Assembly (NCBI GenBank): GCA_001464935.1
Contig: LNEL01000038.1
Coordinates: 40,017 to 104,016 of the forward strand
Source: Gammaproteobacteria bacterium Ga0077536
Lineage (GTDB): Bacteria > Pseudomonadota > Gammaproteobacteria > Ga0077536
Length of the DNA: 64,000 bases
Direction of reading: 5' to 3'
The notes under the pieces are model-generated. The model searched no databases. It saw nothing but the letters and a program-made list of their open reading frames with translations, and was not told the origin of the DNA. Made by a program: the position numbers and the translations under genes. Of this stretch, positions 51,902 to 62,302 are shown piece after piece; the first letter of the stretch is position 1; every line of letters begins with the position of its first letter.

Positions 51902-52525
51902 CTACTTCGAGTACAACTCGACGACCAGGGATTCGTTGATGTCAGCCGGCAGGTCGCTGCGTTCCGGAACACTCTTGAAGATGCCCTGCATCTTCTTCGA
52001 GTCGACGTCGAGCCATTCCGGAATACCAAGCTGCTCGGCCACCGTCAGCGAATCCACGATGCGGGTCTGCTTCTTGGCACGTTCGCGAATCGCGATCACG
52101 TCCTGAGGGCTGACCTGGTACGACGGAATGTTGACGATGCCGCCGTTCACCATGATCGCCTTGTGGCTGACCAGCTGGCGTGCCTCCGACCGCGTGGCGC
52201 CGAAGCCCATGCGATAGACGACGTTGTCCAGGCGGCATTCGAGCAGCTGCAGCAGGTTCTCACCCGTGGCGCCTTTTTTGCGCGCGGCTTCCGCGTAGTA
52301 GTTGCGGAACTGCCGCTCGAGCACGCCGTAGATGTAACGCAGCTTCTGCTTTTCGCGCAGCTGGGTTGCATAGTCGGACTGACGACGATTGCGGTTGTCG
52401 CCGTGCTGCCCCGGTGGTTTGTCGAGCTGACATTTGGACTCAATCGACCGTCCCCTGCTCTTCAGGGACAGATCCGTGCCTTGCCGACGACTCAGCTTGC
52501 ACTTCGGGCCTAGATACCTCGCCAT
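51902..52525 (-). CDS. rpsD: 30S ribosomal protein S4
   Basis: 207 residues, standard length. It begins [20 protein letters not shown]; the S4 RNA-binding domain covers about 97-160 ([20 protein letters not shown]). S4 nucleates 16S rRNA assembly and, in E. coli, represses the alpha operon by binding its leader. No zinc-binding cysteine cluster is seen at the N-terminus (only Cys9). It lies between rpsK and rpoA. Confidence 0.99.
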   Translation of the reverse strand: MARYLGPKCKLSRRQGTDLSLKSRGRSIESKCQLDKPPGQHGDNRNRRQSDYATQLREKQKLRYIYGVLERQFRNYYAEAARKKGATGENLLQLLECRLDNVVYRMGFGATRSEARQLVSHKAIMVNGGIVNIPSYQVSPQDVIAIRERAKKQTRIVDSLTVAEQLGIPEWLDVDSKKMQGIFKSVPERSDLPADINESLVVELYSK

Positions 52526-52541
52526 GCCTTATCCTCGATGC

Positions 52542-52943
52542 TTAGACTCGGCGCTTCTTGGGCGGCCGGCAGCCATTGTGCGGAATCGGTGTCACGTCCG
52601 TGATGTTCGTGATCTTGAAGCCAGCGGCGTTCAGCGAACGCACTGCGCTTTCACGGCCCGGACCGGGCCCTTTCACGAAGACATCCAGCGTCTGCGTACC
52701 AAACTCGTCGATGACACGAGACAGTTTCTCGGCCGCAACCTGCGCCGCGAACGGCGTGCTCTTGCGCGAACCTCGGAAACCGCTGCCACCCGACGTCGCC
52801 CAGGCCAACGTGTTGCCCTGGCGATCGGTGATCGTGATGATGGTGTTGTTGAACGAAGCATGGATGTGCGCCACGCCCTCCACCACCGTTTTCTTGGTCC
52901 GTTTCCGGGCCTTGGCCGCAGCCGCGTCTTTTTGTGTCGCCAT
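52542..52943 (-). CDS. rpsK: 30S ribosomal protein S11
   Basis: 133 residues. A basic lead ([10 protein letters not shown]) precedes the core: [38 protein letters not shown] [17 protein letters not shown], and the ending [19 protein letters not shown]11 forms part of the mRNA exit platform of the small subunit. Alpha operon, 20 bases after rpsM. Confidence 0.99.
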   Translation of the reverse strand: MATQKDAAAAKARKRTKKTVVEGVAHIHASFNNTIITITDRQGNTLAWATSGGSGFRGSRKSTPFAAQVAAEKLSRVIDEFGTQTLDVFVKGPGPGRESAVRSLNAAGFKITNITDVTPIPHNGCRPPKKRRV

Positions 52944-52962
52944 TACGCTTCAACCTGCTCGA

Positions 52963-53322
52963 TCATTTCTTGACCACGCCGCGGCGCGGGCCCTTGCGGG
53001 TGCGCGCATTGGTCCGCGTGCGCTGACCGCGCACCGGCAGACCACGGCGATGCCGCACTCCGCGATAGACGCCGAGATCCATCAAGCGTTTGATGCTCAT
53101 GGACACTTCGCGACGCAAATCGCCTTCCACCGTGAATTTGCCGACCTCGGTGCGCAGCGCTTCCATCTGCTCTTCCGTCAGGTCCTTGATCTTGGTGTCC
53201 GGCGGAATTCTCGTGGCGGTGCAGATTTTGCCCGCGCGCGTGAGTCCGATCCCATAGATATGGGTCAGGGCGATCACCGTATGTTTCCGATCTGGGATGT
53301 TGACACCCGCGACGCGTGCCAT
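52963..53322 (-). CDS. rpsM: 30S ribosomal protein S13
   Basis: 119 residues, starting [14 protein letters not shown]. The helix-two-turn-helix region [17 protein letters not shown] and the basic tail [19 protein letters not shown] are standard. S13 contacts the P-site tRNA and the large subunit (bridge B1). It starts the alpha operon behind rpmJ, 29 bases away. Confidence 0.99.
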   Translation of the reverse strand: MARVAGVNIPDRKHTVIALTHIYGIGLTRAGKICTATRIPPDTKIKDLTEEQMEALRTEVGKFTVEGDLRREVSMSIKRLMDLGVYRGVRHRRGLPVRGQRTRTNARTRKGPRRGVVKK

Positions 53323-53351
53323 AGCTCATAGACCTCGCTTGACTGTTGCTC

Positions 53352-53465
53352 TCAACCCTGGCGCTGCTTGTGCCGGGGGTCTTTGCAGATGATCCGAACC
53401 GTGCCCTTGCGCCGGATAACCCGGCAATTGCGGCAAAGCGGCTTGATCGATGCGCGTACTTTCAT
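53352..53465 (-). CDS. rpmJ: 50S ribosomal protein L36
   Basis: 37 residues, [20 protein letters not shown] in the first half and the end [10 protein letters not shown]. The three cysteines and the His (C11, C14, C27, H33) make the zinc-ribbon form. L36 binds 23S rRNA in the large subunit. It lies between secY (21 bases away) and rpsM, its usual place. Confidence 0.97.
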   Translation of the reverse strand: MKVRASIKPLCRNCRVIRRKGTVRIICKDPRHKQRQG

Positions 53466-53486
53466 TGCTCGATTCCTCGTTGACGC

Positions 53487-54833
53487 CTACCGGCGCCCAT
53501 AGCCCTTGAGATTGGCCTTCTTGAGCAGGCCTTCATACTGGTGCGACATCAAGTGGGCTTGCACTTGCGCCATGAAATCCATGATGACCACGACGATGAT
53601 CAGCAGAGAGGTACCGCCAAAATAAAACGGCACGTTGAACTCGAGGATCAGCAATTCGGGCAGCAGGCACACCAGCGTGATGTAGATGGCGCCGGCGGCG
53701 GTCAGCCGCGTCATCACGCCGTCGATGTATCGGGCCGTCTGCTCGCCGGGGCGAAAGCCTGGCACCAGGGCACCGGATTTCTTCAGGTTGTCTGCGGTTT
53801 CCTTCGGATTGAACACAATCGCGGTGTAGAAAAACGCAAAGAAGACAATCGCGGCCGCGTATAGCATGACGTAAATCGGCTGTCCCGGCGAGAGCGTGCT
53901 GGCCAGATCGCGCAACCAGGTCAGTCCCTGCGCGTCGCCGAACCAGCCGGCAATCGTGCCCGGGAACAGGATGATGCTCGAGGCGAAAATCGGTGGTATC
54001 ACGCCCGACATGTTCAGCTTCAGCGGGATGTAGCTGCTCTGCGCCTGCGTATACCCCTGACGGCTGCGCTGCTGCTTCGCATAGTTCACCGTCACTCGGC
54101 GCTGGCCGCGTTCCACGAACACGACGAGACCGGTGATCAGGATGACCAGCGCGAACAGCGCGAAGATCAGGAACAGGTGCATTTCGCCCGTCCGCGCGAG
54201 TTCCAGCGTGCCACCGACCGCGGCCGGAAGCCCAGCTGCGATGCCCGCGAAAATGATCATCGAAATGCCGTTGCCGACGCCTCGCTCGGTGACCTGCTCG
54301 CCGAGCCACATCAGGAACAGCGTGCCGGTGACCAGCGTCGTGACGCAGGTGATCTTGAAAGCGAGCCCCGGATTCATCACCAGGCTCACGCCCGCGCTGG
54401 TCTGCGACTCCATCATCACGGCAATGCCGAACGCCTGGAAGGTCGCAAGCACAACGGTGGCGTAGCGCGTGTACTGGTTGATCTTGCGGCGACCGTTCTC
54501 GCCTTCCTTCTTCAGCTGCTCGAGCTTCGGATGCACGAATGTCAGCAGCTGCAGAATGATCGAGGCCGAGATGTACGGCATGATGCCGAGCGCCAGCACC
54601 GAGAACCGCTCGAGCGAGCCACCGGAGAACATGTTGAACATGTCGAGGATGGTGCCGCGCTGCTGGTCGAACATCGCCGCGAGCGCGGACGGATTGATAC
54701 CGGGCACCGGGATGTGCGAGCACACCCGGAACACGATCAACGCGCCCAGCAGGAACAGCAGCCGCTGACGGAGTTCCGTCAGTTTGCCGCCCTGGCCCAT
54801 CACGGTGGGCAGATTTTTGCTCGCGGTAGCCAT
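53487..54833 (-). CDS. secY: Protein translocase subunit SecY
   Basis: 448 residues with ten membrane helices. SecY forms the protein-conducting channel of the inner membrane with SecE and SecG. Plug and helix marks: [41 protein letters not shown] (cited in part: about 60-90), and cytoplasmic loops [15 protein letters not shown] and [12 protein letters not shown] that touch SecA and the ribosome. Last gene of the spc operon proper, four bases after rplO. Confidence 0.99.
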   Translation of the reverse strand: MATASKNLPTVMGQGGKLTELRQRLLFLLGALIVFRVCSHIPVPGINPSALAAMFDQQRGTILDMFNMFSGGSLERFSVLALGIMPYISASIILQLLTFVHPKLEQLKKEGENGRRKINQYTRYATVVLATFQAFGIAVMMESQTSAGVSLVMNPGLAFKITCVTTLVTGTLFLMWLGEQVTERGVGNGISMIIFAGIAAGLPAAVGGTLELARTGEMHLFLIFALFALVILITGLVVFVERGQRRVTVNYAKQQRSRQGYTQAQSSYIPLKLNMSGVIPPIFASSIILFPGTIAGWFGDAQGLTWLRDLASTLSPGQPIYVMLYAAAIVFFAFFYTAIVFNPKETADNLKKSGALVPGFRPGEQTARYIDGVMTRLTAAGAIYITLVCLLPELLILEFNVPFYFGGTSLLIIVVVIMDFMAQVQAHLMSHQYEGLLKKANLKGYGRR

Positions 54834-54836
54834 GGC

Positions 54837-55274
54837 TTACTCTTCGACGCGGCCCCCGGCGGCTTCGATGGCCGCGCGCGCGCCCTTCGTCACCTTGATG
54901 CCTGCCTTCACGGTCACCGCCCGGCTCACCGCCCCACGCGCGATGATCTTGACGTCGGTGATATCGCGGCGAATCAGCCCGGCCGCGCGCAGCGCGTCGA
55001 GATCGACCTCGAGACCGCTCAACTTGTCGAGCTCATGCAGACGGATTTCGTCGTGCGTGTCCGCGATCGGGGAGTTGAAGCCGAACTTCGGCAGGCGGCG
55101 CTGCAGCGGCATCTGGCCGCCTTCGAAGCCCACCTTGTGGTAGCCGCCGGCACGGGCCTTCTGACCCTTGTGGCCACGCCCACCGGTCTTGCCGAGACCC
55201 GAGCCGATACCTCGACCGAGGCGCTTGCGGGGCTTTTTCGAGCCCGGCGCCGGCTTGATTGTATTCAGACGCAT
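54837..55274 (-). CDS. rplO: 50S ribosomal protein L15
   Basis: 145 residues. The N-terminal glycine-lysine-rich tail ([20 protein letters not shown]) threads into 23S rRNA; the core has [14 protein letters not shown]. Both are diagnostic. Located between rpmD and secY in the spc operon. Confidence 0.99.
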   Translation of the reverse strand: MRLNTIKPAPGSKKPRKRLGRGIGSGLGKTGGRGHKGQKARAGGYHKVGFEGGQMPLQRRLPKFGFNSPIADTHDEIRLHELDKLSGLEVDLDALRAAGLIRRDITDVKIIARGAVSRAVTVKAGIKVTKGARAAIEAAGGRVEE

Positions 55275-55275
55275 G

Positions 55276-55464
55276 TCACGCCTCTTTCACTTCGAGCAGG
55301 TAATGGACCTTGTTGATCATGCCGCGATTCGCGGGCGTGTCATCGACGGTCACGGTATGGTGCATGCGGCGCAGGCCGAGCCCGCGCACGCAATCCTGGT
55401 GGGCGCCAAGGCGACCAGCGGTGCTCTTGATGAGCTTCACCTGAATTTTCTTGCCGTTGCTCAT
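55276..55464 (-). CDS. rpmD: 50S ribosomal protein L30
   Basis: 62 residues from ATG 55464 ([20 protein letters not shown]), ending [12 protein letters not shown]. The two-strand, two-helix pattern with [21 protein letters not shown] is characteristic of L30. It lies four bases after rpsE and one base before rplO. A longer reading frame upstream in the same register belongs to non-coding register of rpsE and is not used. Confidence 0.97.
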   Translation of the reverse strand: MSNGKKIQVKLIKSTAGRLGAHQDCVRGLGLRRMHHTVTVDDTPANRGMINKVHYLLEVKEA

Positions 55465-55468
55465 CTGA

Positions 55469-55978
55469 TCAGCCCCGGATTTCGTCAACCGACTTGCCGC
55501 GCTTGGACGCAACGTAGTCCGGCGATGCCATGTCCTGCAGGCCCTTGATGGTGGCCCGCACGACATTGATCGGATTCGTCGAGCCGATGCACTTCGCGAG
55601 CACGTTGTGCACGCCGAGCACTTCGAACACCGCGCGCATCGGGCCGCCGGCAATGATGCCGGTACCCTGAGAAGCCGGCTGCATGTAGACCTTCGCAGCG
55701 CCGTGCTCGCCAATGACCGGATACTGCAGCGTGTCGCCACGCAGTGCGATCGTGGTCATGTTGCGACGCGCGTTCTCGAGCGCCTTCTGGATCGCCGCCG
55801 GCACTTCACGCGCCTTGCCGCGCCCCATGCCGACACGACCGGCACCGTCGCCGACCACTGTCAGGGCCGCGAAGCCGAAAATGCGACCACCCTTGACGAC
55901 TTTGGCGACGCGATTCACCGCGACCAGCTTTTCCTGGAAGCCTTCCGGGCTGTCACCGATATGCTCATTCATGCTCAT
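55469..55978 (-). CDS. rpsE: 30S ribosomal protein S5
   Basis: 169 residues. N-terminal S5 domain: [43 protein letters not shown] (cited in parts). C-terminal part: [23 protein letters not shown]5 shapes the mRNA entry and guards decoding accuracy. ATG 55978 is used; a second ATG two codons on is possible. Spc operon, between rplR and rpmD. Confidence 0.98.
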   Translation of the reverse strand: MSMNEHIGDSPEGFQEKLVAVNRVAKVVKGGRIFGFAALTVVGDGAGRVGMGRGKAREVPAAIQKALENARRNMTTIALRGDTLQYPVIGEHGAAKVYMQPASQGTGIIAGGPMRAVFEVLGVHNVLAKCIGSTNPINVVRATIKGLQDMASPDYVASKRGKSVDEIRG

Positions 55979-55999
55979 AGCTGCACCGTGCCGCTGGAA

Positions 56000-56353
56000 T
56001 TAGAACTTGAGCCCGTGTTCACGGGCTGCGTCGGCCAGCGCTTTCACGCGACCATGGTATTTGAAGCCCGAACGGTCGAAGGCGACTTCCTGCACGCCGG
56101 CGGCGATAGCCCGCTCGGCGACCAGTTTGCCAACCACCGTGGCCGCTTCCACGTTGCCGCCGTGGGCCAGCGACTCGCGCAGGCTCTTTTCGACGGTCGA
56201 TGCCGCCGCCACGACCGTGCCACCGTCTGCAGACAGAACCTGCGCGTAGATGTGGCGGGGTGTCCGGTGCACGCAGAGCCTGGTGGCTCCGAGCTCCGAA
56301 ATATGGCGGCGAGTCTTCTGGGCCCGTCGCTGGCGCGTTGCTTTCTTGTTCAT
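56000..56353 (-). CDS. rplR: 50S ribosomal protein L18
   Basis: 117 residues from ATG 56353 ([18 protein letters not shown]). The core [20 protein letters not shown] and the end [26 protein letters not shown] (cited in parts) match L18, which attaches 5S rRNA to the large subunit. An upstream in-frame ATG would overlap rplF and is not used. Confidence 0.98.
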   Translation of the reverse strand: MNKKATRQRRAQKTRRHISELGATRLCVHRTPRHIYAQVLSADGGTVVAAASTVEKSLRESLAHGGNVEAATVVGKLVAERAIAAGVQEVAFDRSGFKYHGRVKALADAAREHGLKF

Positions 56354-56363
56354 TGCATTTCGC

Positions 56364-56897
56364 TCAGGTCTTCTTCGCCTCTTTGCGCAGGATCTGTTCA
56401 CCTGCGTACTTCACACCCTTGCCCTTGTAGGGTTCGGGGCGGCGGTAGGCGCGGATATTCGCCGCAACCTGCCCGACTTGCTGTTTGTCGACACCCTTGA
56501 TCAGGATCTCGGTCTGCGTCGGCGTCTCGACCGTGATGCCTTCTGGCACCGCGAACTCGACGGGATGCGAATAGCCGAGCGTCAGGTTGAGCACCGGGCC
56601 CTTTGCCTGCGCGCGGTAGCCGACGCCCACGATTTCGAGCTTGCGCTGATAGCCCTGCGACACGCCCGTCACCATGTTGTTCAGCAGCGCGCGCGCGGTG
56701 CCCGCCTGTGCCCAGGCGCGCGGCGCCTCGTTGGCAGCGGTCACGTTCAGCACGCCGTCCGTCACGCTCGCGCTGACGTCGTCGTGAATCTGCATGGCCA
56801 GCGTGCCCATCGGGCCTTTGACCTGGACCTGGTTGCCCTGGAAATTGATCTGGACGCCAGTCGGCAGCGGGATCGGTTTTTTTGCTACGCGGGACAT
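56364..56897 (-). CDS. rplF: 50S ribosomal protein L6
   Basis: 177 residues from ATG 56897 ([16 protein letters not shown]). Two repeated RNA-binding domains; the second ends with the conserved [20 protein letters not shown] and [17 protein letters not shown]6 lies near the factor-binding site of the large subunit. Spc operon, ten bases between it and rpsH. Confidence 0.98.
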   Translation of the reverse strand: MSRVAKKPIPLPTGVQINFQGNQVQVKGPMGTLAMQIHDDVSASVTDGVLNVTAANEAPRAWAQAGTARALLNNMVTGVSQGYQRKLEIVGVGYRAQAKGPVLNLTLGYSHPVEFAVPEGITVETPTQTEILIKGVDKQQVGQVAANIRAYRRPEPYKGKGVKYAGEQILRKEAKKT

Positions 56898-56907
56898 GGA
56901 TGCTTCT

Positions 56908-57303
56908 CTAGTACACGGAACAAATGACTTCGCCGCCAATGCCGAGCGAGCGAGCCTGACGATCGGTCATCAAGCCGCGCGACGTCGACACGATCGCGAT
57001 TCCGAGACCACCGACCACTTTCGGCAGCTTTTCGGAGCCCTTGTAGGAACGCAGGCCAGGTCGGCTGACGCGGCTGATCTTCTCGATGACCGGGCGGCCG
57101 CCGAAATATTTCAGCTCGACGACAATCATCGACGACACACCCTCGCCTTCGACGTGGAAGTCCTGGATGTAGCCCTCGTTCTTCAGCACCTCGGCAATCG
57201 CGAGCTTCTTCTTCGAAGTCGGGATGCGCGTTTCGCGCTTCGCTCGCGCCTGCGCGTTGCGAATCCGGACGAACATGTCCGCGATGGGGTCTTGCATACT
57301 CAT
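56908..57303 (-). CDS. rpsH: 30S ribosomal protein S8
   Basis: 131 residues, starting [18 protein letters not shown]. The C-terminal core [17 protein letters not shown] and [18 protein letters not shown] is standard. S8 binds helix 21 of 16S rRNA and, in E. coli, represses the spc operon at rplE. Located after rpsN by 35 bases. Confidence 0.99.
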   Translation of the reverse strand: MSMQDPIADMFVRIRNAQARAKRETRIPTSKKKLAIAEVLKNEGYIQDFHVEGEGVSSMIVVELKYFGGRPVIEKISRVSRPGLRSYKGSEKLPKVVGGLGIAIVSTSRGLMTDRQARSLGIGGEVICSVY

Positions 57304-57338
57304 TGGCTTGGCCTCTTGTTCGTAGTGCGCCGAGGCGC

Positions 57339-57644
57339 TTACCAGCTCGCCTTCACGAGGCCCGGCACGTGGCCTTCCATCGCGAGACGACGCAGTTCAT
57401 TGCGGCCGAGGCCGAACTTGCGGTAGTAACCGTGAGCGCGACCCGTCAGACGGCAGCGATTGCGAATGCGAGACTTGCTGGAGTCGCGCGGCAGCTTCTG
57501 CAGCCTGATGCGCGCGGCGTCCCGCTCTTCCATCGACAGCTTCTCATCGGTGATCGCGGCTTTCAGCGCGGCGCGCTTGGCTGCGAATTTCTTCGTCAGC
57601 TTGATGCGCTTCAGCTCGCGGTTGACCATCGAAGTCTTCGCCAT
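57339..57644 (-). CDS. rpsN: 30S ribosomal protein S14 (zinc-free, long form)
   Basis: 101 residues: [16 protein letters not shown] at the start, [20 protein letters not shown] in the last third and [11 protein letters not shown] at the end. The zinc-ribbon CxxC pairs of the short S14 form are absent, so this is the long, zinc-independent type, as in E. coli. Spc operon, four bases after rplE. Confidence 0.99.
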   Translation of the reverse strand: MAKTSMVNRELKRIKLTKKFAAKRAALKAAITDEKLSMEERDAARIRLQKLPRDSSKSRIRNRCRLTGRAHGYYRKFGLGRNELRRLAMEGHVPGLVKASW

Positions 57645-57648
57645 GTGC

Positions 57649-58188
57649 TTACCCTCTCAGCGGGAACCGGAACGCCTGCAGCAACGCACGGCCTTCCTCG
57701 TCTGTCTTTGCCGTCGTCGAAATGCAGATGTCCATGCCGCGAATCGCGTCGACTTTGTCGTACTCGATTTCCGGGAAGATGATCTGCTCCTTGACGCCCA
57801 GCGTGTAGTTGCCACGGCCATCGAACGCGCGGCCGTTGACGCCGCGAAAGTCGCGAATACGCGGCATCGCGATGTTGATCAGCCGGTCCAGGAATTCGTA
57901 CATGCGCTCGCGACGCAGCGTGACCTTTGCGCCGACCGGCCAGCCCTCGCGAACCTTGAACGCCGCGATCGACATGCGGGCCTTGGTGATGACCGGCTTC
58001 TGGCCGCTGATCTCCATCAGCTCGGCGACTGCGCTCTCGAGGACTTTCTTGTCGCCGAGTGCCTTGCCGAGGCCCATGTTGATCGTCACCTTCGTAATGC
58101 GCGGGACCTCCATCACGGAGCCGTACTGGAACTGCGTCATCAACTGCTTGACGACGGTCTCGCGATAAAAGTCCTGTAATCTCGCCAT
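57649..58188 (-). CDS. rplE: 50S ribosomal protein L5
   Basis: 179 residues. [21 protein letters not shown] near the start, [20 protein letters not shown] in the centre and [19 protein letters not shown] at the end fit L5, which binds 5S rRNA and contacts P-site tRNA. Spc operon, 17 bases after rplX. Confidence 0.99.
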   Translation of the reverse strand: MARLQDFYRETVVKQLMTQFQYGSVMEVPRITKVTINMGLGKALGDKKVLESAVAELMEISGQKPVITKARMSIAAFKVREGWPVGAKVTLRRERMYEFLDRLINIAMPRIRDFRGVNGRAFDGRGNYTLGVKEQIIFPEIEYDKVDAIRGMDICISTTAKTDEEGRALLQAFRFPLRG

Positions 58189-58205
58189 GGCTGCTGCCTT
58201 ACCTG

Positions 58206-58523
58206 TCAGACGTCCACAACTTCGTTGTTCGACTTGAAGAAGCGCACCTTGCGGCCGTCCTCCAGCGTCTTGATGCCGACACGGTCCGGCTTCGAAGTCA
58301 TGGGATTGAAAATCGCGATGTTCGAAATGTGCAGCGGGGCTTCCTGCTGCACGATGCCACCCGGCGTGCCCAGCGTCGGATTCGGCTTGGTGTGCCGTTT
58401 CACGACGTTGATGCCCTCGACGATCACCTTCTCGGTCGGCAGCACCCGCAGCACGGTGCCGCGCTTGCCCTTGTCCTTGCCGGTGGTGACGACGATCTGA
58501 TCGCCCTTGCGTATCTTTTTCAT
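58206..58523 (-). CDS. rplX: 50S ribosomal protein L24
   Basis: 105 residues. The KOW motif is at the N-terminus ([20 protein letters not shown]), then [15 protein letters not shown] and the end [15 protein letters not shown]24 starts 23S rRNA assembly and lines the tunnel exit. Spc operon, 19 bases after rplN. Confidence 0.99.
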   Translation of the reverse strand: MKKIRKGDQIVVTTGKDKGKRGTVLRVLPTEKVIVEGINVVKRHTKPNPTLGTPGGIVQQEAPLHISNIAIFNPMTSKPDRVGIKTLEDGRKVRFFKSNNEVVDV

Positions 58524-58542
58524 GGCGTGCTACTCCTCAGGC

Positions 58543-58911
58543 TCACAGCACTTCCGGCGCCAGTGACACGATGCGCATGAAGCGCTCGCCGCGAAGTTCG
58601 CGGGTCACGGGTCCGAAGATGCGGGTGCCGATGGGCTGCAACTGCTTGTCGAGCAGCACGGCGGCGTTGCCGTCGAAGCGGATCACGGAACCGTCCGAAC
58701 GACGCACGCCCTTGCGGGTGCGCACCACGACAGCGTTGAACACTTCACCCTTTTTGACTTTGCCACGCGGGATCGCATCCTTGATGCTGACCTTGATGAC
58801 ATCGCCGATGCCGGCGTAACGGCGGTGCGAACCGCCGATTACCTTGATGCACATCAGCCGGCGCGCGCCGCTGTTGTCGGCGGCATCGAGCATGGACTGC
58901 ATTTGAATCAT
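58543..58911 (-). CDS. rplN: 50S ribosomal protein L14
   Basis: 122 residues: [20 protein letters not shown] at the start and [20 protein letters not shown] near the end, both highly conserved. L14 forms an intersubunit bridge with 16S rRNA. It is the first gene of the spc group, 26 bases after rpsQ, with no separate promoter that I can identify. Confidence 0.99.
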   Translation of the reverse strand: MIQMQSMLDAADNSGARRLMCIKVIGGSHRRYAGIGDVIKVSIKDAIPRGKVKKGEVFNAVVVRTRKGVRRSDGSVIRFDGNAAVLLDKQLQPIGTRIFGPVTRELRGERFMRIVSLAPEVL

Positions 58912-58937
58912 GACTATAGCTCCGGTTCAGTCCGCGC

Positions 58938-59204
58938 TCAGACTTCGGCAGCGCGCGTAATCACGCGCTGCAGACGCCAGGCCTTGCGCTTGGAGAGCGG
59001 GCGGCATTCTTCGATGGCCACCGTATCGCCTTCCTTGCACTCGCTGTTCTCGTCGTGCGCGAGCAGTTTGGTCGACTTGCGCATGTACTTTTTGTAAATC
59101 GGGTGCTCGACGCGGCGTTCGATCACGACGGCGATGGTCTTGTCCATCTTCGTGCTCACCACCTGGCCGGTCAGCGTCCGCTTGGTCTTGGTCTGCTGCT
59201 CCAT
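58938..59204 (-). CDS. rpsQ: 30S ribosomal protein S17
   Basis: 88 residues from ATG 59204, which shares a base with the rpmC stop (TGATG); a GTG one codon earlier is an alternative. OB-fold marks: [38 protein letters not shown], and [20 protein letters not shown]17 binds the 5' domain of 16S rRNA. Last gene of the S10 group. Confidence 0.98.
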   Translation of the reverse strand: MEQQTKTKRTLTGQVVSTKMDKTIAVVIERRVEHPIYKKYMRKSTKLLAHDENSECKEGDTVAIEECRPLSKRKAWRLQRVITRAAEV

Positions 59205-59407
59205 CACGCGCTCCGGTTCTTCTCGGTCAGGATCGTCTTCAGGCGCGCGATGTCACGACGCGTCTCGCGTATCGCGCTCGGCTTCGGGCCCTGGCCCGAA
59301 CCGCGCTGCATGCGCGCATTGAACTGTTCGCGCCGCTTTTCGAGCACCAGCGCCTTGAGCTCTGCGTCGGTCTTGCCGCGCAATTCCTGGATGTCTTTGG
59401 CCTTCAT
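59204..59407 (-). CDS. rpmC: 50S ribosomal protein L29
   Basis: 67 residues: [20 protein letters not shown] (first helix), then [15 protein letters not shown] and [14 protein letters not shown]. The two-helix hairpin is typical; L29 lies at the exit tunnel and contacts SRP and trigger factor. It overlaps rplP by one base and rpsQ by one. Confidence 0.98.
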   Translation of the reverse strand: MKAKDIQELRGKTDAELKALVLEKRREQFNARMQRGSGQGPKPSAIRETRRDIARLKTILTEKNRSA

Positions 59408-59820
59408 TACATTACCTTTCGGGCGCTGAAGGTGGTCCGGATGGGCAGCTTCGCGCCGGCCAGCCGGAAGGCTTCGCGGGCAACGCTTTCATCGACGCCT
59501 TCCATCTCGTACAGCACCATGCCGGGCTTGATCTGGGCGACCCAGTATTCAACGTTGCCCTTGCCGCTACCCATACGCACTTCGAGCGGCTTGCTGGTGA
59601 TCGGCTTGTCGGGGAAGACCCGAATCCAGACGCGCGCACCACGTTTCACGGCACGGGTGATGCAGCGCCGCGCGGCTTCGATCTGGCGCGCGGTCAACTG
59701 ACCACGGGTCGTGGCCTTCAGGCCGTATTCACCGAAAGACACCGCGCTGCCGCGCTGGGCAAGGCCCGTGTTGCGGCCTTTGTGTTGCTTTCGGTACTTC
59801 GTATTCTTCGGTTGCAGCAC
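59407..59820 (-). CDS. rplP: 50S ribosomal protein L16
   Basis: 137 residues: [20 protein letters not shown] at the start, then [26 protein letters not shown] (cited in parts) and [11 protein letters not shown]16 helps place the A-site tRNA; the Arg of the hydroxylated loop is in the [12 protein letters not shown] region. S10 group, 12 bases after rpsC. Confidence 0.99.
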   Translation of the reverse strand: MLQPKNTKYRKQHKGRNTGLAQRGSAVSFGEYGLKATTRGQLTARQIEAARRCITRAVKRGARVWIRVFPDKPITSKPLEVRMGSGKGNVEYWVAQIKPGMVLYEMEGVDESVAREAFRLAGAKLPIRTTFSARKVM

Positions 59821-59832
59821 GACAGAAACTCC

Positions 59833-60519
59833 TTAGGCGGCGGACGTGTGCTCGGCGGCCTGTTCAGCGGCAGCGGAAGCTTCTTCGGCGCGGCTCATCA
59901 CCTCACCCTTGAAGATCCACACCTTGACCCCGATCACGCCATAGGTCGTGTTCGCTTCGGCAAAGCCGTAGTCGATGTCCGCACGCAACGTGTGCAGCGG
60001 CACCCGACCTTCGCGATACCATTCCGAACGCGCGATTTCCGCGCCGTTCAATCGACCCGCCACATTGATCTTGATGCCCTGTGCGCCCAGGCGCATCGCG
60101 TTCGACACTGCGCGACGCATGGCGCGACGGAACATGATTCGGCGCTCGAGCTGCTGGGCGACCGACTCCGCGACCAGGTAGGAGTCCAGTTCCGGCTTGC
60201 GAATTTCCTCGACGCTGATATGCGCCGGCACCTTCATCAGCGCCGACACCTGCTTGCGCAGCGCTTCGATGTCCTCACCCTTCTTGCCGATCACGATGCC
60301 GGGACGGGCAGTGTGGATGACGATGCGCGCGTTGTTCGCCGGGCGCTCGATCTGGATCCGGCTCACCGACGCGTGCGCCAGTTTCTTGCGCAGGAACTTG
60401 CGGACCGCGAGGTCCGTGTTCAGGTAGTCGGCGTAGTGGCGGCTGTCGGCGTACCAGGTGGACGTCCAGTCCTTGATGATGCCGAGGCGAATGCCGTACG
60501 GATGTACTTTCTGACCCAT
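59833..60519 (-). CDS. rpsC: 30S ribosomal protein S3
   Basis: 228 residues. [18 protein letters not shown] at the start; KH domain with [16 protein letters not shown] (about 50-65); C-terminal domain IEYGFAE-type [21 protein letters not shown]3 lines the mRNA entry channel and has helicase activity. The tail after residue 212 is Ala/Glu-rich and variable. S10 group. Confidence 0.99.
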   Translation of the reverse strand: MGQKVHPYGIRLGIIKDWTSTWYADSRHYADYLNTDLAVRKFLRKKLAHASVSRIQIERPANNARIVIHTARPGIVIGKKGEDIEALRKQVSALMKVPAHISVEEIRKPELDSYLVAESVAQQLERRIMFRRAMRRAVSNAMRLGAQGIKINVAGRLNGAEIARSEWYREGRVPLHTLRADIDYGFAEANTTYGVIGVKVWIFKGEVMSRAEEASAAAEQAAEHTSAA

Positions 60520-60521
60520 GA

Positions 60522-60860
60522 TTAACGCCCTGCCTCTTCGACGACCACTGTCACGTGGCTCGTGCGCTTGAAAATCTGATTGGCCCGACCGCGAGCGCGC
60601 GGCATCCAGCGCTTCATGATGGGGCCTTCGTCCACCATGATCGTCTTGACCTTCAGTTCGTCGACATCGGCGCCGTCATTGTGCTCGGCGTTCGCAATCG
60701 CGGACTCCAGCACCTTCTTGATGAGGGACGCGGCCTTCTTGTTGCTGAACGTCAGGATGTTGATCGCGCGGTCCACGGGCAGCCCGCGAATCTGGTCGGC
60801 GACGAGCCGCGCTTTCTGTGGCGTGATCCTGGCGGAGCGTAAAATGGCGGAAGTGGCCAT
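60522..60860 (-). CDS. rplV: 50S ribosomal protein L22
   Basis: 112 residues, with [20 protein letters not shown] near the start and the tunnel loop with [20 protein letters not shown] at about 82-100. L22 spans the exit tunnel, where macrolide-resistance changes occur. S10 group, two bases before rpsC. Confidence 0.99.
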   Translation of the reverse strand: MATSAILRSARITPQKARLVADQIRGLPVDRAINILTFSNKKAASLIKKVLESAIANAEHNDGADVDELKVKTIMVDEGPIMKRWMPRARGRANQIFKRTSHVTVVVEEAGR

Positions 60861-60877
60861 GATCGACGGGTCCTCTT

Positions 60878-61150
60878 TTACTTCGTCTTCTTGTCCGCGG
60901 TGTGGCCGCGGAAAGTGCGCGTCGGGGCGAATTCGCCGAGCTTGTGCCCGATCATGTTTTCGGTGACGTACACCGGCATGTGCTGGCGGCCGTTATGGAC
61001 GGCAATCGTCAGGCCGAGCATGTCCGGCACCACCATCGAGCGGCGCGACCAGGTCTTGATCGGGCGCTTGTCACTGTTCTTCCGCGCCGTGTCCACCTTG
61101 CTCTGCAGGTGGTGGTCGACGAAAGGGCCTTTCTTGATCGAACGTGGCAT
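60878..61150 (-). CDS. rpsS: 30S ribosomal protein S19
   Basis: 90 residues: [19 protein letters not shown] at the start, [23 protein letters not shown] (cited in part), then [15 protein letters not shown]19 binds the 30S head and the B1 bridge region together with S13. S10 group. Confidence 0.99.
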   Translation of the reverse strand: MPRSIKKGPFVDHHLQSKVDTARKNSDKRPIKTWSRRSMVVPDMLGLTIAVHNGRQHMPVYVTENMIGHKLGEFAPTRTFRGHTADKKTK

Positions 61151-61165
61151 TCCGGCTCTCCGCTG

Positions 61166-61993
61166 TTAGCGTTTGTCGCGACGGCGGACGATCATGCCGT
61201 CGGTGCGCTTGTTGGTGCGGGTCTTGTAACCCTTGGTCGGCTGACCCCACGGGCTCACCGGATGCCGGCCGCCCGAGGTTCGCCCTTCGCCGCCGCCATG
61301 CGGATGGTCCACGGGGTTCATCGCCACACCGCGAACGGTCGGGCGGACACCGCGCCAGCGCTTCGCACCGGCCTTGCCGAGCTGACGCAGCGAATGTTCG
61401 TGATTGCCGACTTCGCCGATCACGGCGCGGCAGTCGATGGCGACACGGCGCATTTCGCCGGAGCGCAGCCGCAGCGTCGCGTAGGCGCCCTCACGGGCGA
61501 CGTACTGGATGCCGGCACCGGCGCTGCGCGCAATCTGCGCGCCCTTGCCGGGCTTCAACTCGACGCAATGCACCGTCGCGCCGACCGGGATGTTCCGCAG
61601 CGGGAGACAGTTGCCCACCTGGATCGGCGCGTCCGTCCCCGAACGCAGCGATTGCCCGACCTCGACGCCTTTCGGCGCGATGATGTAGCGGCGCTCGCCG
61701 TCTGCGTACAGCAGCAGCGCGATGTGCGCGGACCGGTTCGGGTCGTACTCGAGCCGCTCCACCTTCGCCACGATACCATCCTTGCGGCGATCGAAGTCGA
61801 TGACCCGGTAATGCTGCTTGTGACCGCCGCCGCGATGGCGCACGGTGATGCGGCCCATGTTGTTGCGGCCGGAAGTCTTCGACAGCTGCTCGACCAGCGG
61901 CGCGTGCGGAGCGCCCTTGTGCAGACCCGGCGTCGTGACGGTGACGACACCGCGACGGCCTGGTGAAGTCGGTTTTGCCTTGATGATAGCCAT
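61166..61993 (-). CDS. rplB: 50S ribosomal protein L2
   Basis: 275 residues. The core has [21 protein letters not shown] and the C-terminal [20 protein letters not shown] with the His important for peptidyl transfer. L2 helps join the subunits. S10 group, 15 bases after rplW. Confidence 0.99.
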   Translation of the reverse strand: MAIIKAKPTSPGRRGVVTVTTPGLHKGAPHAPLVEQLSKTSGRNNMGRITVRHRGGGHKQHYRVIDFDRRKDGIVAKVERLEYDPNRSAHIALLLYADGERRYIIAPKGVEVGQSLRSGTDAPIQVGNCLPLRNIPVGATVHCVELKPGKGAQIARSAGAGIQYVAREGAYATLRLRSGEMRRVAIDCRAVIGEVGNHEHSLRQLGKAGAKRWRGVRPTVRGVAMNPVDHPHGGGEGRTSGGRHPVSPWGQPTKGYKTRTNKRTDGMIVRRRDKR

Positions 61994-62008
61994 TGCCAGA
62001 TTCCCCGC

Positions 62009-62302
62009 TTAGGCCGCGCCGATGAAGTCGATCGTGAAGCCGGGCTTCAGCGTGACATAGGCTTTTTTCCAGCCGGAATGTGCGCCAACCCGGCCGCGGA
62101 AGTGCGTGCCCTGGGCGCGAACGTTCAACACGCGCACGTTCTTGACCTGCACGTTGAACAGCTTTTCGACGGCCGTCTTGATTTCCGGCTTGGTCGCGTC
62201 CGACAGCACTTCGAATACGTACTGGCTGTCGGCGGAAAGGCGCATCGCCTTTTCCGACATCTGCGGCGCAACCAGCAGTTGCAACATCCGCTCTTCGTTC
62301 AT
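62009..62302 (-). CDS. rplW: 50S ribosomal protein L23
   Basis: 97 residues: LLVAPQMSEKAMRLSADSQY (about 9-28), AVEKLFNVQVKNVRVLNV and GWKKAYVTLKPG. L23 is at the tunnel exit and docks trigger factor and SRP. It overlaps rplD by four bases. Confidence 0.98.
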   Translation of the reverse strand: MNEERMLQLLVAPQMSEKAMRLSADSQYVFEVLSDATKPEIKTAVEKLFNVQVKNVRVLNVRAQGTHFRGRVGAHSGWKKAYVTLKPGFTIDFIGAA